Below the pieces are notes generated by a model, which worked only from the letters and a program-made list of their open reading frames with translations, was not told the origin of the DNA and searched no databases. From the NCBI GenBank assembly GCA_900239685.1, contig OENT01000314.1, positions 62,001-126,000 on the forward strand: DNA of 64,000 nucleotides, given 5' to 3'. This document shows positions 1-13,135 of this stretch, piece by piece; position 1 is the first letter of the stretch; every line of letters starts with the position of its first letter. Origin of the DNA: Rotaria macrura (lineage: Eukaryota > Rotifera > Eurotatoria > Philodinida > Philodinidae). Both the position numbers and the translations under genes were made by a program.

Positions 1-1119
1 GGACGTGTTGCCTTTGGAACAATGATTGGCGGTGTTGATAACGATGATAATGATGAGTCCGATGTTGTTATCGGTGGCGATGAATGTTTTGTTGATGATA
101 ATGATCTTTCAATAACACTCAAGAGTAAATCAAATGTTATTAAGTAATTATTTGGTTTGGATTCAATTTCAAGTTCATGCAAAATATCTGTTGTTGATGA
201 TGAGTTATCAAAAGAAAATGATGGTGTCCAATAACGTTTAAATAAATCAAATGGTACATAACCACTATTGGTTTTATCTAGTATAGAAAATAATTGACGT
301 AAAGAAGAGATAAATGTTCCAGGAAGTGAAGACGACATTCCTAATTTTGAACTATTGCTAATTGATGAAGAAGTTAGTGGTGGAGGTGGTGGTGGTGGTG
401 CTCGACATTTCGATGAGAGTGAACGTTGAGCAGAATGCATTTGCTGCTGTTGTTTATTCATTGTTTCATCGTCGATTGGTGAAACACATCTTTATAAAAA
501 GAATAAAATAATAAATTTACTTTAGTATTAATGATATTGTTTAAAACAGTACATTATGAGAATGAGAAAAGAAAAAATACGTATAACCTTGAACATAACA
601 TAAATTACATCGTGTCAATTCTACAATAGGCATATTATTTGAATTTGACAATTTGAATTAACATTGTATGAATATTTAAGATTTGAATTGTGTAACTTAG
701 AAGAGTTCATATATTTTTTTTATTTATTCAAAGAATCTTTATCAAAACATCTATTATTCTTTCATGTTTGGTTTGCATGAATACACTCGAATGCAAATGA
801 CACGTTAAATAAAATGAAAAAAGGAATGACACTATCTTCCTATCGATGTATTCAACATCGATTGACCATAAATAATGGTCACATGCGTTTTATCATATCA
901 TCTAGGTATTTTTTCTTACGTCGTATTAGCTGAACTCGTACAACGCTGTAATTTGCCGATCATCTGGTCCAGTCGATCAAGATCGGGACGTACGATATGT
1001 GCTAAAGTCGATCCTTTCGACTGATGATGATGCTGAGACTGTAGTTGATGTGGTATTTGCTCTTCGGAACTCGCATGGATATTGAATTTCATATTTGTTT
1101 GAAAAATGGACTGCTCCAT
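1..1119 (-). CDS. SAPCD-like protein (suppressor APC domain), partial at the left edge
   Basis: Two exons are visible, 1119..920 and 489..1, and the gene continues past base 1. The donor reads GTAAGA at 919 and the acceptor is TTTATAAAG just before 489; the split codon (AC + A) keeps the frame. The protein begins MEQSIFQTNMKF, has a short hydrophobic-heptad stretch (LDRLDQMIGKLQ), a Gln run and seven prolines. It then has LPGTFISSLRQLFSILDK, NSGYVPFDLFKRYW and, about 45 residues on, LITFDLLLSVIERSL. This spacing and wording resemble the EF-hand-like suppressor APC domain of vertebrate SAPCD1/SAPCD2, where LPRAFLQSLRTLFDILDD is followed by a YLTFERF segment. In vertebrates SAPCD2 acts in spindle orientation and cell polarity; that role here is only inferred. 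The N-terminal extension before the domain is unlike the vertebrate protein. The start is the first ATG after a weak upstream TTG; further 5' exons cannot be excluded. Confidence 0.55.
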
Positions 1120-2380
1120 GACTTGCAAGGTTTTCGCTTATACAACAAGAAAGAGGGAGCGAAACAGAGACGCAAGTCGTACGTATGTATGAGCTACCTG
1201 CACAATAGAAGAGAGAAAAAAGTCCATTAATAATCGTTCTTCTCTTTCTTGTCGTTGTCGCCCTTCTGTTTACTATAGGAAACGAAAATGACACGACGCA
1301 AAATCTATAGATTGATTTTGACATCAATGGGATAGAATAAAAAACTGTGAACATTAGAAGACGTAACATATATATTCAACAGAATCATACTCTCATTTAC
1401 CTTTCTAACAAATGTTCCTGCAATGGCGAACAGCAAGCCATGATGTCGATATGTGGCATAAAGGAAATGACCATAGATACATATGCATATGTTAGAATCA
1501 AGCAAAGGTCGATATTCGACAAGTAATAAGAAGAAAACAAAAAAAACTGATGTTCAACGTATGTATGATGTTCAGTCAGTCGATTCAATTATAACCGCGC
1601 TCTATGCTCTAATATAATAATGATGATTCGACCAGTGAACAACAACAAGATAGGTCAAGTCAAGCGAGCCAACGCGATATGTCTGTCCGTCTAAATGTCT
1701 ATCTCAACGGATGTGCACGCATATCTCATTCGTTAGAAGACAAATAATCAGAAAAAAAAGTCATTCATTCAAAGAGAAAGAGGAAAAAAGTAACAACCAT
1801 AATGAGAAAACAATAAACGGTTATTTCACACCAAATTCCGATATCAGATTTAATAACAAAAGAAGCAGAAATGAAAATTACTTCAAATTTTATTTTATTC
1901 ATTAACGAATGTGTTGAAATAAATCTCAAAAGTGAAGTGATACTCTTCTTTTTTACAAAAATAAAACTTCTACCAAAATTGCATGATGATTATGATTCTC
2001 GTTTTGTCTTCGATGAACTCTTTATACGTAGGAATATATGGGTATACGAAACTATATGTTATATTATTGTTGTTGTTCTATATTGACAATAAAAGGATAC
2101 TTTAAACTTACAGGGCATCAACAAACATTTGAGTGGCAAGCTTTTGTCGATGATGATGATGCAAAATACTGTATTGTCGCCTCTTCTAACTAAATGAACT
2201 TATACATAGATGTATGTACGTAAATGCTTCTTGTTGTGGATATATACCTTTTGATTGAAGAGAAAAGTAAGCAAGAGAAAAAGAGAGACAGAGAGAGAGA
2301 GAGAAAAGTGAACGGCTCCTATGCATATATATATATATATTAATGTATGAAATATGAATATATGCGTAGTAGATGTATAC

Positions 2381-2411
<31 letters not shown>

Positions 2412-5400
2412 TATTTATGTGTATGTCTGAGTCGGGAGGAGTATTTAGGTCCTATCGTCTTCGTTGTTACTAATGAATGCTTCTCGTTCGATATGATATA
2501 CAGATGAAACATATACAAAAATAAACGAAAAAACAATAAATCACCGTTCGTCTGCTTGCACATGTATAGAAGACGCACATAGAGATACACTCTGAACGAA
2601 GAGGACACATGATGAGATATCGGATAAAAGAAAAGAGATAATACCCGTCGGATACTGATGATGTGCCTGTCGGCGATGCCGCCAGAATGCATTCAATCAG
2701 AAAAAGAAACAATCTTATCATTTCTATGTCAATCCCTGAGGTATCCATATACCAATACGGAACAGGTCGATTTTATGTTATTCATATCTCTACAATTGTT
2801 TTTGCCTCTATGCTCAATAATTAACAAAATATGGAATGAACATATTTGAATGAACCATGATGACAAGCAATAAATAAATGTCAATTGTTATCTATCGACA
2901 TGTTACGTATTATTGAACTCACTTGCTGTCTTCTATGATAAGATTAAGAGACCGATAACGATACTGTTTATATACATCTTAAATAGGAAGACATTACGAA
3001 TACCCACATGAAAACGAAGTGTTCATATTACAAGCATTGAGATTTTCGAAAGAGAACTGAATCGAGGAATCAATAATAACTTACTTTTACCTTCATCGAC
3101 ATGTTTCAACGAAGAAAATATCAATAATCGTTTATGACAACACTCGTAGTAATCGTCTTGATCGCGAGCTCGAGTTTTCGCGTTCAATGAAAACTTAGTG
3201 AAACAAAACATGCAATTAAAACAGTAAACATAAACACGAGTTATTCATCATAGAGAAGACCTGTCTGCTTCTTTCATCACTTTATTTAGTAATCGTTACA
3301 AGAACAATTCTTTATCTATACTATTATGTTAATATTTATTTGTTCGCAGTCAGATACTCTAATGTAACATTCTCCTCTAGTCATCGAAAAAGCTTTTATT
3401 GTTATGTACATGGCAACAATTCTATTAGCTCATAGCATCGCATAAGAATTGAACAAATATTGTGTTTCATGATGCCTAGCGATTCCTCCACTTACGTAGA
3501 TGTGTAATCGATGTGACTGCAGAACTATTTCGTAAAAAAAACAGATCTTGAATTATTTAATATTCACTCTGATGAATGCGTATAACTTTTGACTTACATT
3601 GACTGCATTCATTCACTCGAGTATGAAGAAAAAAAACACCATAAATTTTACATATATTAAATGATTGTTTTTTTATTCAAGCGTAGAACTCGTTCATTTT
3701 TTATCTCTAATGTACGACATTTGAAAAAATGTGTACGAAGAGTTTTATGCGGGTGCAATCAATGAATTAGTTATGGCTAGTCGAGTGTTCGCAGTGATCG
3801 AACAAGACCTAAAAGTTGAACTCATTAAGATAACTTTCTTCTATAAAAATCAAAGTACTTGCGCATAGGTTATGTTTAAGATGAAAAGAGTTCGACTCAT
3901 CAGTCAATTATTGTCATTTGACTCGTCTATGTATTAGTTTCAGTGATCATTCATTGTTATTTAAATAAATAAAAGCATTATCAGTTCGGGATTACGATGC
4001 AAAGTATTATGAAAGATCTTGTCTAAACTTCGTCATCTATACTATTATGCTCGCTAATAATATAATCACGATTGTTCGTCAATAGTGTTACACGAAAAGA
4101 AAAAGTATAGTAACATAAACAGTCTTACGTTCTTAAGAATAAATTGTGTTTCTTGCTTACTATACTAAAAGCTCCACTAATCCATATACCATTTCTTTTG
4201 AATGCTATTCTGTACATTATTATCAAATCACAGGATAGAAAAAAAAGATAAAAGATTGCTTTTTTTCCTCAAATGTCTAAGCGGGGAGAAAAAGTCCAAA
4301 TCGATTAATAGTCGCGTGACGTGAAACAGTTGATTTGAACAAACGTCACATGTTCCCCTTGATTGATAAATAAGTTTGAAATTCGTATGAACTATATAAC
4401 ATTTCATATTTAACGCAACAATAACCATACGAACAAGATGCACAACATCATTTTCGAAAGATTTCTACACTACTGTGTGTGCTATTTCAAGTATTGCTCT
4501 AATACACATAAGAACAATTTAAGACATTAAGTATGGACAATATTGAAACGAACCAACACACACTAAATGAATTGTTCACATTGAGTTGCAATAAGATTAT
4601 CATTAACGATAGACACAGTTAATGCAGCACAATATTATCTGTCTTCTCACACTACTCTTGAATAATGAAGTCAATAAACACCCATATATATATATATATA
4701 TACGAAGACTAAAGAAAATAAAATTTCGAGCTTGATTAATGATGCACATCAGTCGATCATGAATTTATAGTTAATAAATCAATGGCGCAAGTTTTTATAA
4801 ATACGTACTGTCTTTTCTTTTTCTTTCCTGTTAGCAACATACGTGTATGAATACAAGCAAAACTATCATAGATAAAAGCAATTCGATAAATATTGACTGA
4901 AATCATTTTTCTTGTAGTACTGCGGATTCCATTCGTTGATTAACTTATTTTGTCCTCTTTCTGTTCGTATATAAGGTGTCCCAACAATCATGATTACTTA
5001 AAAATTACATTGACACTGCAATTTGCCATTAAAAAAGAATTTTGCGAATGTAGATTAGAAAATAGTCTACATTCACAAGTAAGATTTAATTTTTAGATGA
5101 ATTCAAAGTCGATAAAAATCCCATTTGGTCTAATTCAGTCGGTTAAAGATTCATAACATGTGGTCGTGTCTTTTTTCTCTTCTTTTTAGAGAAATAGCAG
5201 TGTGACTTAATGAATTTTACGCCTAGATAAATTATCGATCGATTTTTCTGAATGCGCACTTACCTGGTGAAACGAAATTTTTGATTGTAGCTGAATTAAA
5301 AGAGTTGAGTGAATAGTAGTACGTTCTCGTTTGTCGTCGTTCAAGATCTCTGCCATTCCAGAACTCGTATGAGCAAAGAAATCAATCGAATGAAAAAAAC

Positions 5401-6762
5401 GATCCATGCATCGTATTGGATTTTTCGTCATGACAAAACACTGGAACCTTTTCAAAATACAAACAATATTCGATGTCTAAATTAATCAAGATTTTCGTAA
5501 TGCTTGAACGATCATGAATTTTCGAACATCATGAAAAATAAACTTGTAGATCATTTCGAATAGCTTATTTCTAATGATTTTATGATGTTGCTTAGGTACA
5601 AATGAAACAAATACGTTTCGTTGACTGAAGAAAGCATTGAATCTTAAAGATTGTCGTCTTTACTCGTTGACATAAGTTTTGTATTCGTGTTCGATTTTCA
5701 TTACATAAGAATGCCTAAAATCTACATCACTATAACGGAAGGAAGGAAAGTATAAGAAGACATATGAATCCATTTCCTCGATACTCTTTTCTGAAAGTAA
5801 AAGCAATAGCTCTGGCAAAATGTTACCAATGACATTGACAGTTATTATTTCAATGTTTTTCTTGCTTTTATGCTTGCGGTTGAATGAGATAGCTCGTTTT
5901 TTCTTTTGGTTTATTTTAATGTTTTTCTTAGTCGTTGAAATCAGATGAAAGACTACGAAGGATAATTTGATGTGCGTTCTATTGTACTGATTCAAATGAA
6001 TATGACCCTGATAGTATGAACTGATCGTAAAATGATTTACTTTTTCTTTGTCATTTTCTGCTCGTATTTGTTTTAAATGAAGTATTTACGAAGAAACGAA
6101 AACTTGAGTAGGGCTTGTGAAAACAAGAGGGACAACTTTTTATATGACTTCTAATTATCTTTTCTTTTTTTCTAAAGAAAAATACTAACATTCACATCTT
6201 CATCAAATAGAACATAAGCGAAATAGATAATGACTGATAGTTTTCATGAATCGAAATAATCAAGATTTTGAACGTATTGTGAAAATTGTATTGTTCACGA
6301 AAGTAAATAATACGAAATGTGGATTAGATATTCGACAGTGAAGCTTCCTATTACTTTTCTTTCATATAAAAAGACATGTGAATCTGAAAAAGTTATAAAG
6401 TATGATTCTTCATCATTTATTTGTTTTCCTCAAGTATTACCAAGTATTAGTAAGAAGATCGCTTCACAGTTTTCGCAGTGAAAAGAAAGAAATACTTTTG
6501 TCTTCGACAAGTCAAATACTTGTGTTCGAAGAAGAAAACTTCGTTCGTAACAACCATTCACATGAACAATTGTGAGAAGAAGATGTTGAATATTATAAAC
6601 AAGAAAGGAACAATAGATTATATGGATAGATAGGTGTTTGGTTTTTTATTTGTCCTTTCGTGCGACTATTTATATCAGTCGATTCATGTGACAATGGAAC
6701 AATTTTTACCAAAACAAAAAAATATAAAAGACGATTAAAATATTTTATTTCATATACCAAAC
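1120..6762. other. AT-rich spacer with no recognised gene
   Basis: This 5.6-kb stretch holds only short open frames rich in Tyr, Ile, Ser and Phe, which are typical of chance ORFs in AT-rich DNA. It contains TA/TATA microsatellites near 2325-2412 and 4683-4704 and a GA-rich run at 2270-2306. Part of it could be the 5' region or a long first intron of the gene ending at 1119. I see no tRNA, transposon ends or conserved protein words. Confidence 0.6.
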
Positions 6763-7251
6763 TTAATATTGAGTTACAAGTTTATGATTACCAATAGCGG
6801 CTGGAATTTCATTTTGTAATATTAGTAGATCTGCTTTTGGTACATGGACTACTTCCGAACCGAATACACCTCGTACTTCGATGTATTGTTGTACATAACA
6901 GCAACGTTTACAACATCCACAACATGCACAACACGAGCAGCAGTCAGCACAAAAACGAGAACAACAATTTCGACCTTCTGTTGATTCTCGTATCAGAGCT
7001 ATATCACGTAAGAAAATCGAAGTATCATGTTGAGCCGGTTCACAACAAGAACTACAAAATGTTGAATCCGTGTTTCGTAACAATAATCTTGTATCAGTTA
7101 GCGTCGTGTAATATGAACTGGTACAGTCGCACGTATCTTCTCTTACTGACCAAGAACGTCTAATATTTTCATTACCCATGATGGCAAAACTATTGTTAAT
7201 TTCAAAATCACGAGGTTGTCGGGTTACATACGCTGCACCGACAGCCGTCAT
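6763..7251 (-). CDS. Cys-rich phospholipid scramblase-like protein, short
   Basis: The frame encodes 162 aa from ATG at 7251 to TAA at 6763. FEINNSF at about residue 16, WSVREDTCDCT at 34-44 and CSSCCEP near residue 66 follow the order of the middle of phospholipid scramblases (EIKNS, AAEDTDCC and RNCCGP in the human proteins). A dense Cys cluster has 13 cysteines in residues 96-118, then YIEVRG where scramblases have CCLQEIEVQAP. Scramblases move lipids between membrane leaflets and their Cys cluster is palmitoylated. The protein stops well before the Ca-binding and C-terminal hydrophobic segments of the roughly 300-aa family, and lacks the Pro-rich N-terminus. It may be a truncated paralogue, a gene with extra exons I cannot place, or an unrelated Cys-rich protein. 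TTCATAG before the ATG could be a 3' splice site, so the 5' end is uncertain. The family call is inference from scattered motif order. Confidence 0.45.
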   Translation of the reverse strand: MTAVGAAYVTRQPRDFEINNSFAIMGNENIRRSWSVREDTCDCTSSYYTTLTDTRLLLRNTDSTFCSSCCEPAQHDTSIFLRDIALIRESTEGRNCCSRFCADCCSCCACCGCCKRCCYVQQYIEVRGVFGSEVVHVPKADLLILQNEIPAAIGNHKLVTQY

Positions 7252-7933
7252 TGATATCTATGAAGTTAAAATAAAAGAACTTTAAAATCTAGTTCTATTC
7301 CGACGATAGTTAAAACAATCGTTCGTTTTTATGAAACGTCAAACTTGCATCCCTACTCGATTTACTTCGAATGTTCGATCGAATTGTTATTGTTCTGCTA
7401 ATGCTTACTTTACATTCTGAATTCAAATATTAAAATGAAATGTTGCGTGGGGTACCTGTCATCCGTTTAAACACTGTTAAAACATTAAGCAAGAGAATGC
7501 ACGCCAAAAGAAACGAAAGTTTGCGATGCCTACGTAAATGAAGAAAGTAAATCAAAACAAAATTGTAGTCGAACAACTTTCTTTTGTTTTTCTTTTAACA
7601 AAATGTGAAATACTACACTGGATTAATGTATTCTATCGATTTTAAAAACGATAATTAAGCCGAGTTTTATCTCTACTGGAATAATAATTATTCAAAGTAT
7701 TTTCTATTATGTACAAAGACAAAAATGGACGAGAATAAGTTTGTTACTCGGGATATACAATACATGGATTAGTCAAATAAAATATATATAAACGCGAAAA
7801 AAGTAGCATAAAATTACAACACTATTATAGCTTTTCAACAAAAAGAAAAATAATGAGTAATAAAAAATAAGACAAGAAAAGATCAGTTCTCATTCGAGTT
7901 TAATTGTTTTTTTTCTTCTTCTTCTTCTTCTTC
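7252..7933. other. Intergenic spacer with TTC microsatellite
   Basis: No gene is seen. A (TTC)n run at about 7914-7936 sits directly against the stop codon of the next minus-strand gene. The rest is AT-rich and probably holds the promoter of the scramblase-like gene and the 3' UTR of the proline-rich gene. Confidence 0.6.
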
Positions 7934-9907
7934 TTAGAAATTAAGTTGTTCACCTTCTAGCTTTTGTCCTGTACTTGAATAAACATCAACATTCGGCCAC
8001 ATATCTTTTAAATCAGATGCTTTTATTTGTACATATCTTTCGTCAGCATAACCAGATCCTGTATCACCCGTTGATTCATAACCGAGTTCCCCCGGATTAG
8101 TCGTATAATGTGTTGTTGTTGTTGTTAATGTTCGTGCTGCATTATTTGATAAATCAACTTGATCAGACGGCATATCATAGATTTGTGAACCAAGTTTAGC
8201 TAAAAGATGCGTGGGAAATTTACCATTATTGCTTGTATGTGCTCGTAAAAGCATTTCTTCTGTAAGAGCAGGTGCATTCGATGAGCGTTGATCGAAATTA
8301 TAACTATCCGCATTATAGACGCCTGCTACTGAATTGTTAGGTGAACGCTCGTATAGTATGGGCTGTTCCCCATATTCGTCTGTCACACCAGAATGAGATG
8401 ATGAACGAACAAGACGCATTAAAGTACCACCTGTAGTTGTTGAATATGTCTGCCTTGATGCTGATGATGATCCATAACTTAGAAAAGAAAGAGAAATTTT
8501 CTTATTTCGTAAAGTATAAATATAAAAATAAGTTTCTTTTCTACCCATTTAAAATCTGTCGAACATTATATTCATCAGCTTTTGAAAGAGCTATTTCCTC
8601 GTTTGCAGCAGATGCTTCTTGTTGTTGCATTAAAGCTAGTTCTTCTTGTAAACCTAGTTCCGTTAGTTTTTGTTGCACAAAGTCTGTAGCATATAATTTA
8701 TCTCCATAGCTGTTATAATAACGTTGTGGATCAGCTTCTTGAACGCCGAGTTTTTTCACATGTTTCACGATTTCTACTTCCGGTGGACGCCATTCAATAA
8801 TCGTATTTTTTACACGAGCCATTGGTTCTAATGGTTTGGCTCTTTCATGAATAACTTGACGTTTCTGTTTATGATATGGAAGCCATCGTTCAATAATGAC
8901 AGGTCGTGGTTTCGGTGGAAGATTAGGTAGACGTTCAATGATTAATTTACGTGGTGGAGGTGGTGGCGGTGGAATGACCTCTAGAGAATAAAATGGAAAA
9001 TTGTCGAGCGTATCATGAATGGAGTGATTCGATGAAATTCTTTCTATGTGTTACTTTTGATGACTGTTGTTGGCACAGATTTTGGTCGTGCAGGTGGTTT
9101 TTCACGAATGATAACGGGCGATGGCGTTCGTGGTGGGGGTGGTCGTTGTCGAAGAATAATCGGTGGTGCAGGTGGTGGTGCTGGTGCACGAATTTCACGA
9201 ATAACGATGGGCTAGAAGAAAGGAAAAAGGTTATTTATTGGCATTTCCTATTGAATTTCGATGGTTTCTAATAAATTTCGAAATCTTACTCCTGGAGGAG
9301 GTGGTGTACCAGGTTTTAAATATCGCACAGCAATATCCTGTTTATAAGTTATTCGTTGTGTATTTGGTCGAACGACCAATTCAGGATTATTATCAATGTT
9401 GATCGGATAGTTTTTGACGTCAGGCGTTGCTCGTGCAGTTAACTCTCGAACTTCTTGATCTTCAGCCGCTGTATTAGTATAAGTTGTACCTGATTCAATC
9501 AATTGTCTCATAGAACCATCATCTAAATATCGAGACACAGTTGCTGGCGACATTTCATTTTCTCCATCATGATAATAGTATCCGCGAGAACCTGAACGTG
9601 ATAATCGTTCACCATTTTCATTATTAATGCTTGTTGTGACAACCGATGAATATGTTGGCACACCAGTTGAACGATTACGTAACGCTGCTTCATCATATTC
9701 ATCAGCAATGCTCTCGGATGTTCTAGTCGTGCGACTTGCGCGCGGTCGACGACTCGTTGGTACATCAAGAACATAACGGCGTGGTGGAGTAGATATCAAG
9801 CCTACCGATGAATTGGCTAGTAAGCCAGCAGAATTAGTATTGCTTGTTGCAGATAAAGTTCCATTACTTGCACCTCGACGACCATATTGACGTGTTGCCG
9901 TAGCCAT
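7934..9907 (-). CDS. Proline-rich structural protein with repeated VIIER-type motifs
   Basis: Four exons join in frame: 9907..9290, 9211..9055, 8980..8545 and 8477..7934, giving 584 aa. Introns are 78, 74 and 67 nt with GTAAGA, GTAACA and GTAGAA donors and CTAG or TAAG acceptors. Residues 1-206 are Ser/Thr/Arg-rich and probably disordered. The centre (about 207-320) is a string of Pro blocks carrying VIIREK, LIIERLP, VIIERWLPY and TIIEWRPP. The C-terminal half has a charged Gln/Glu segment likely to be helical, then a Ser/Thr/Asn-rich tail ending in LEGEQLNF. The repeated (V/I/L)I.ER words recall alveolin or articulin-type cytoskeletal proteins, but the match is one of style and I do not assign a family. 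No signal peptide or membrane segment is present. A cortical or ciliary cytoskeletal role would be a guess. Confidence 0.8.
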
Positions 9908-12900
9908 CTAGAATAAATGATTTGATTAAAAACTGTCTTGAATCCTTTTCTGTTTCTCGATTGGAATATATCTCAATCAAACACAAACTGAATAATGAAT
10001 ATCGCGCAACTGTCAAGTCCTGCTTAACTGTAAAAATATTGATTTACACATTTCGACGGTGAATTGAAAATAAGAACCTCAAGCTTTCAAAACAGACAAA
10101 TATTAGTACTTCGCTGTGTTTTTTTTCTTCATGTAAATGTAATACTAAAAGCAAGAAAATGTCCAATTCTTCATGCAACTGACACTCTATCCTTGAAGCT
10201 GTATGCTATGTACTTTCAAAAGACTGGATACTAATTTTAACACTATATTTTGTCTTCATACTTCTTTCAGCATGTATTCAAGAACTCGTTGGATTTCACA
10301 AGAAATGACTCAAGTTTAGAAAAGGAAAATAATGTCGGGAAAAAGAAACCTTTGAAAAATCTTATTCTAAATAATGACGGAAATATGACACGTGCGTTTC
10401 ACTTACCGCAACTTTTCTAAGTTATAGAGAGAAGGAAAAAAAGAAGGAATGTCAGTGCTCTCGCATTATTTTAGTTCTTCGTCAACTACGAAGAAAATAC
10501 TTTGACTTACGAGCATTCGAGAGACAAATAAAAAGAACTAAAGAAACGAGGGTGGAACTCGTGACAAGAATATAAGTTAAGTGTAGAAGTAAAACCGCAA
10601 TTAAGTAAATCTCGCCATCTCATTAATGTCACTAAAAATCGATAAAGACTTGAGACTATCATATATTAGTCTTTCTCTTTTAGTCTATTTTAAAACCTAC
10701 TTATATGTCTATTCACCAGGGAAAAGATCAACTACACACGGCAAACATATATACGTTATAATCATATCTGAGAACATCTAACAAAATGAATGATTTCTAT
10801 TCTTCTCCAACTAATATATAAATATATATATATAATTGATATGAAAAATAAAAATACATGAATAAACATAACACTGAAAATTATTTCAATATATTTACAG
10901 ATTTGTTTTTAGAATCTCTGTTTAGAGGCTCATTCTCTCTTCCTTCGCCTACAGATTTTGGTTGTGTGAAGTGTTATGATGGTAGTCTGTATCGAGTGTT
11001 TAAGTACCCTCGCTCGATTTATTTGATCGATCGATCAAGCCACTTAATTGCTTTTCTCTCAACGATAATGATGAGCCGAAGGAAAAAATTATGCACATAT
11101 ATACACTATAATTTATGAAAATTTATCACTGATCAGGTATCGCCAGTAGAACAGTTTGATTACGAATACGTACGTATGTGTTATTACCTTTTCTCAGTTT
11201 TCTCTTTTGTACTTCATTTTTTTCCACGATTGTAAATTCTTTTTCTTTTTCTTTTTTTTTGCGTTCGCATTCCGTTCTGTTGCTTTCTTAGTGTTGATCG
11301 AAAGATTCGACGATAATTTCGGTGCTCGTCTAACAGAACAACAAATATTATTTGTCAAAGTCTGTTATTGAAGTATCGCTTGCTGATATTTCAAGGTCAA
11401 CTGCTGCTGCGGTTGCGCTACCGCTTCCACTATTACTATCTGAATATAGATGAATCTAATTGGCATACGTTTACTACGACATCTTAGTCATTTAAGGTAA
11501 AAAACAACCGTCTCTTTACTTTGCGTCTACTTCATATGTAAGTTGACAGAAGTATAAAGAGAGAAGAGTAAGAAGAAAAACAACTACTGAAAAAATTCAA
11601 CCGTGTTAGGTTGTTTTTCTTTTGACAAAGAAGGAAAGATAGTTCTGTATTTTTTCTTCTTTTCTCTTTTTAATCATACATTTAATTCCTATCGATAATA
11701 AAAATATGCTTTCGTGAAACCTATACTTTTTAATTTATGCGTGTGTTTGTTATTTTTGTTGCTTGCAAAGTCAATCTGTCTGTATCATTGGAAGCTTTTT
11801 CATTGATCAGAAAAGGAAAGGAGAAAAAAAACATGACAGTGAAGACACAGTACACAAAGAGAAGATAAAGAAAAGAGCAAAACATGAAGGAGAAGAAACA
11901 AATTTTGTTTTTGACAATAAAATTATCAAAATAAAAAGAAATAGTAGTTGAAAAGAGCAAACACAAAATGAATACGACCTTTCTTTTCCTGTGTATCAAG
12001 CGAATCAGAAAAAAATATTATTTCTGGTCTTCATGAAATGTCGAAGTATTTGATTACGCTCAATGAAGATGTATGTACTCAAAAATTGGATAAGTTTATC
12101 TTTAACTGTAGAAAAATGTTCTCTTTCGCATTTAATCGAAGAAAATATTTTCATTGGCGAAGAATATCAGTGGAAAAATTTACGTCAAGGTCGTTATTAT
12201 TCATCAGCTACTGCTAGCATACATTCATATCACGAGAGAAATATTCTAACTCATTTCTAATATACACTTTTCATGCTTTTAAATAACATTCGTTACGAAC
12301 GATAATAAAAATAGATTAGGTTTCTCTTTCGCTGGTCATCTATGATTCTAGTCACTAACTTGATTCACAAAGATACTGTGCAGATCTCATGTTTTCGATT
12401 GCAGACATGATTTGATATTTTGGCTCAAAAACAGAGAGTGCAAAGCGTACATTTTGATGGATACGAGCAGCGCATTTTATTTTCAAAATAGTACATGAAT
12501 TTTCAAGTATAAAAAACGTCGCATATTATTTATTTTCGAGCTTTTGATTACTTTTACGGGTTTCTTTTTTCTTTCATCTGATTCGATCTTTCGTCTTATC
12601 ATTTAATCGAGAAAGAAGAAGAAGAAAGATGACTTTTCACTTATCATTTTTGTTTTCATACTATTTACTTTAATTGCTGTTCGTCGAACGAGAAAAATAG
12701 GATCGTCTACTTTAGAAGTTATTATTGAAATGAACTTTGTTTTTGTTGACTTTAACAGTTATAACTATAGTGTACAAAAACAAAATCATTTTATATAAGA
12801 TTTCTTAATAGATTCGCCGACCTTGGCATTATTATTTTATTCAGAACATAAAAACGTGGATGAAGGAAAAAAAACAAGTTTTAGTAGATTTGTAACTTTT

Positions 12901-13135
12901 CAACTTGTACTGGTTTTACTAGGTCATCGTTAACAAAAATCAATTAACTTGAATTAGAGTAGGATTCATTTTCGACAGTCAGTGATATCCAATTTCTACA
13001 CCTTTTTCCATTAGTTATATTTATGTGACAAACGATGATGCCTCTCTGTTTTGACAGGAAGCTTTGGTTCACTTAAGTTTTGAAAATTCTGATGCCGTCA
13101 CAATGTACCTTTTCTTTTCGTTCTTAGTTTAGATT
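9908..13135. other. AT-rich spacer, no recognised gene
   Basis: Open frames here are short, hydrophobic and lack family motifs. Homopolymer T tracts (11248-11257) and a TA run (10817-10834) are present. Just before 13136 the sequence TTCGTTCTTAG could be a 3' splice site of a 5'-UTR intron of the peroxiredoxin-like gene. Confidence 0.55.

Noticed and set aside
2186-2692. Long open frame rich in Tyr/Ile/Ser (168 aa)
   Set aside because: It is a translation of TA/TATA and GA microsatellites and has no protein-like composition.
8437-9271. Plus-strand frames opposite the proline-rich gene
   Set aside because: They are antisense shadows of the spliced minus-strand exons.
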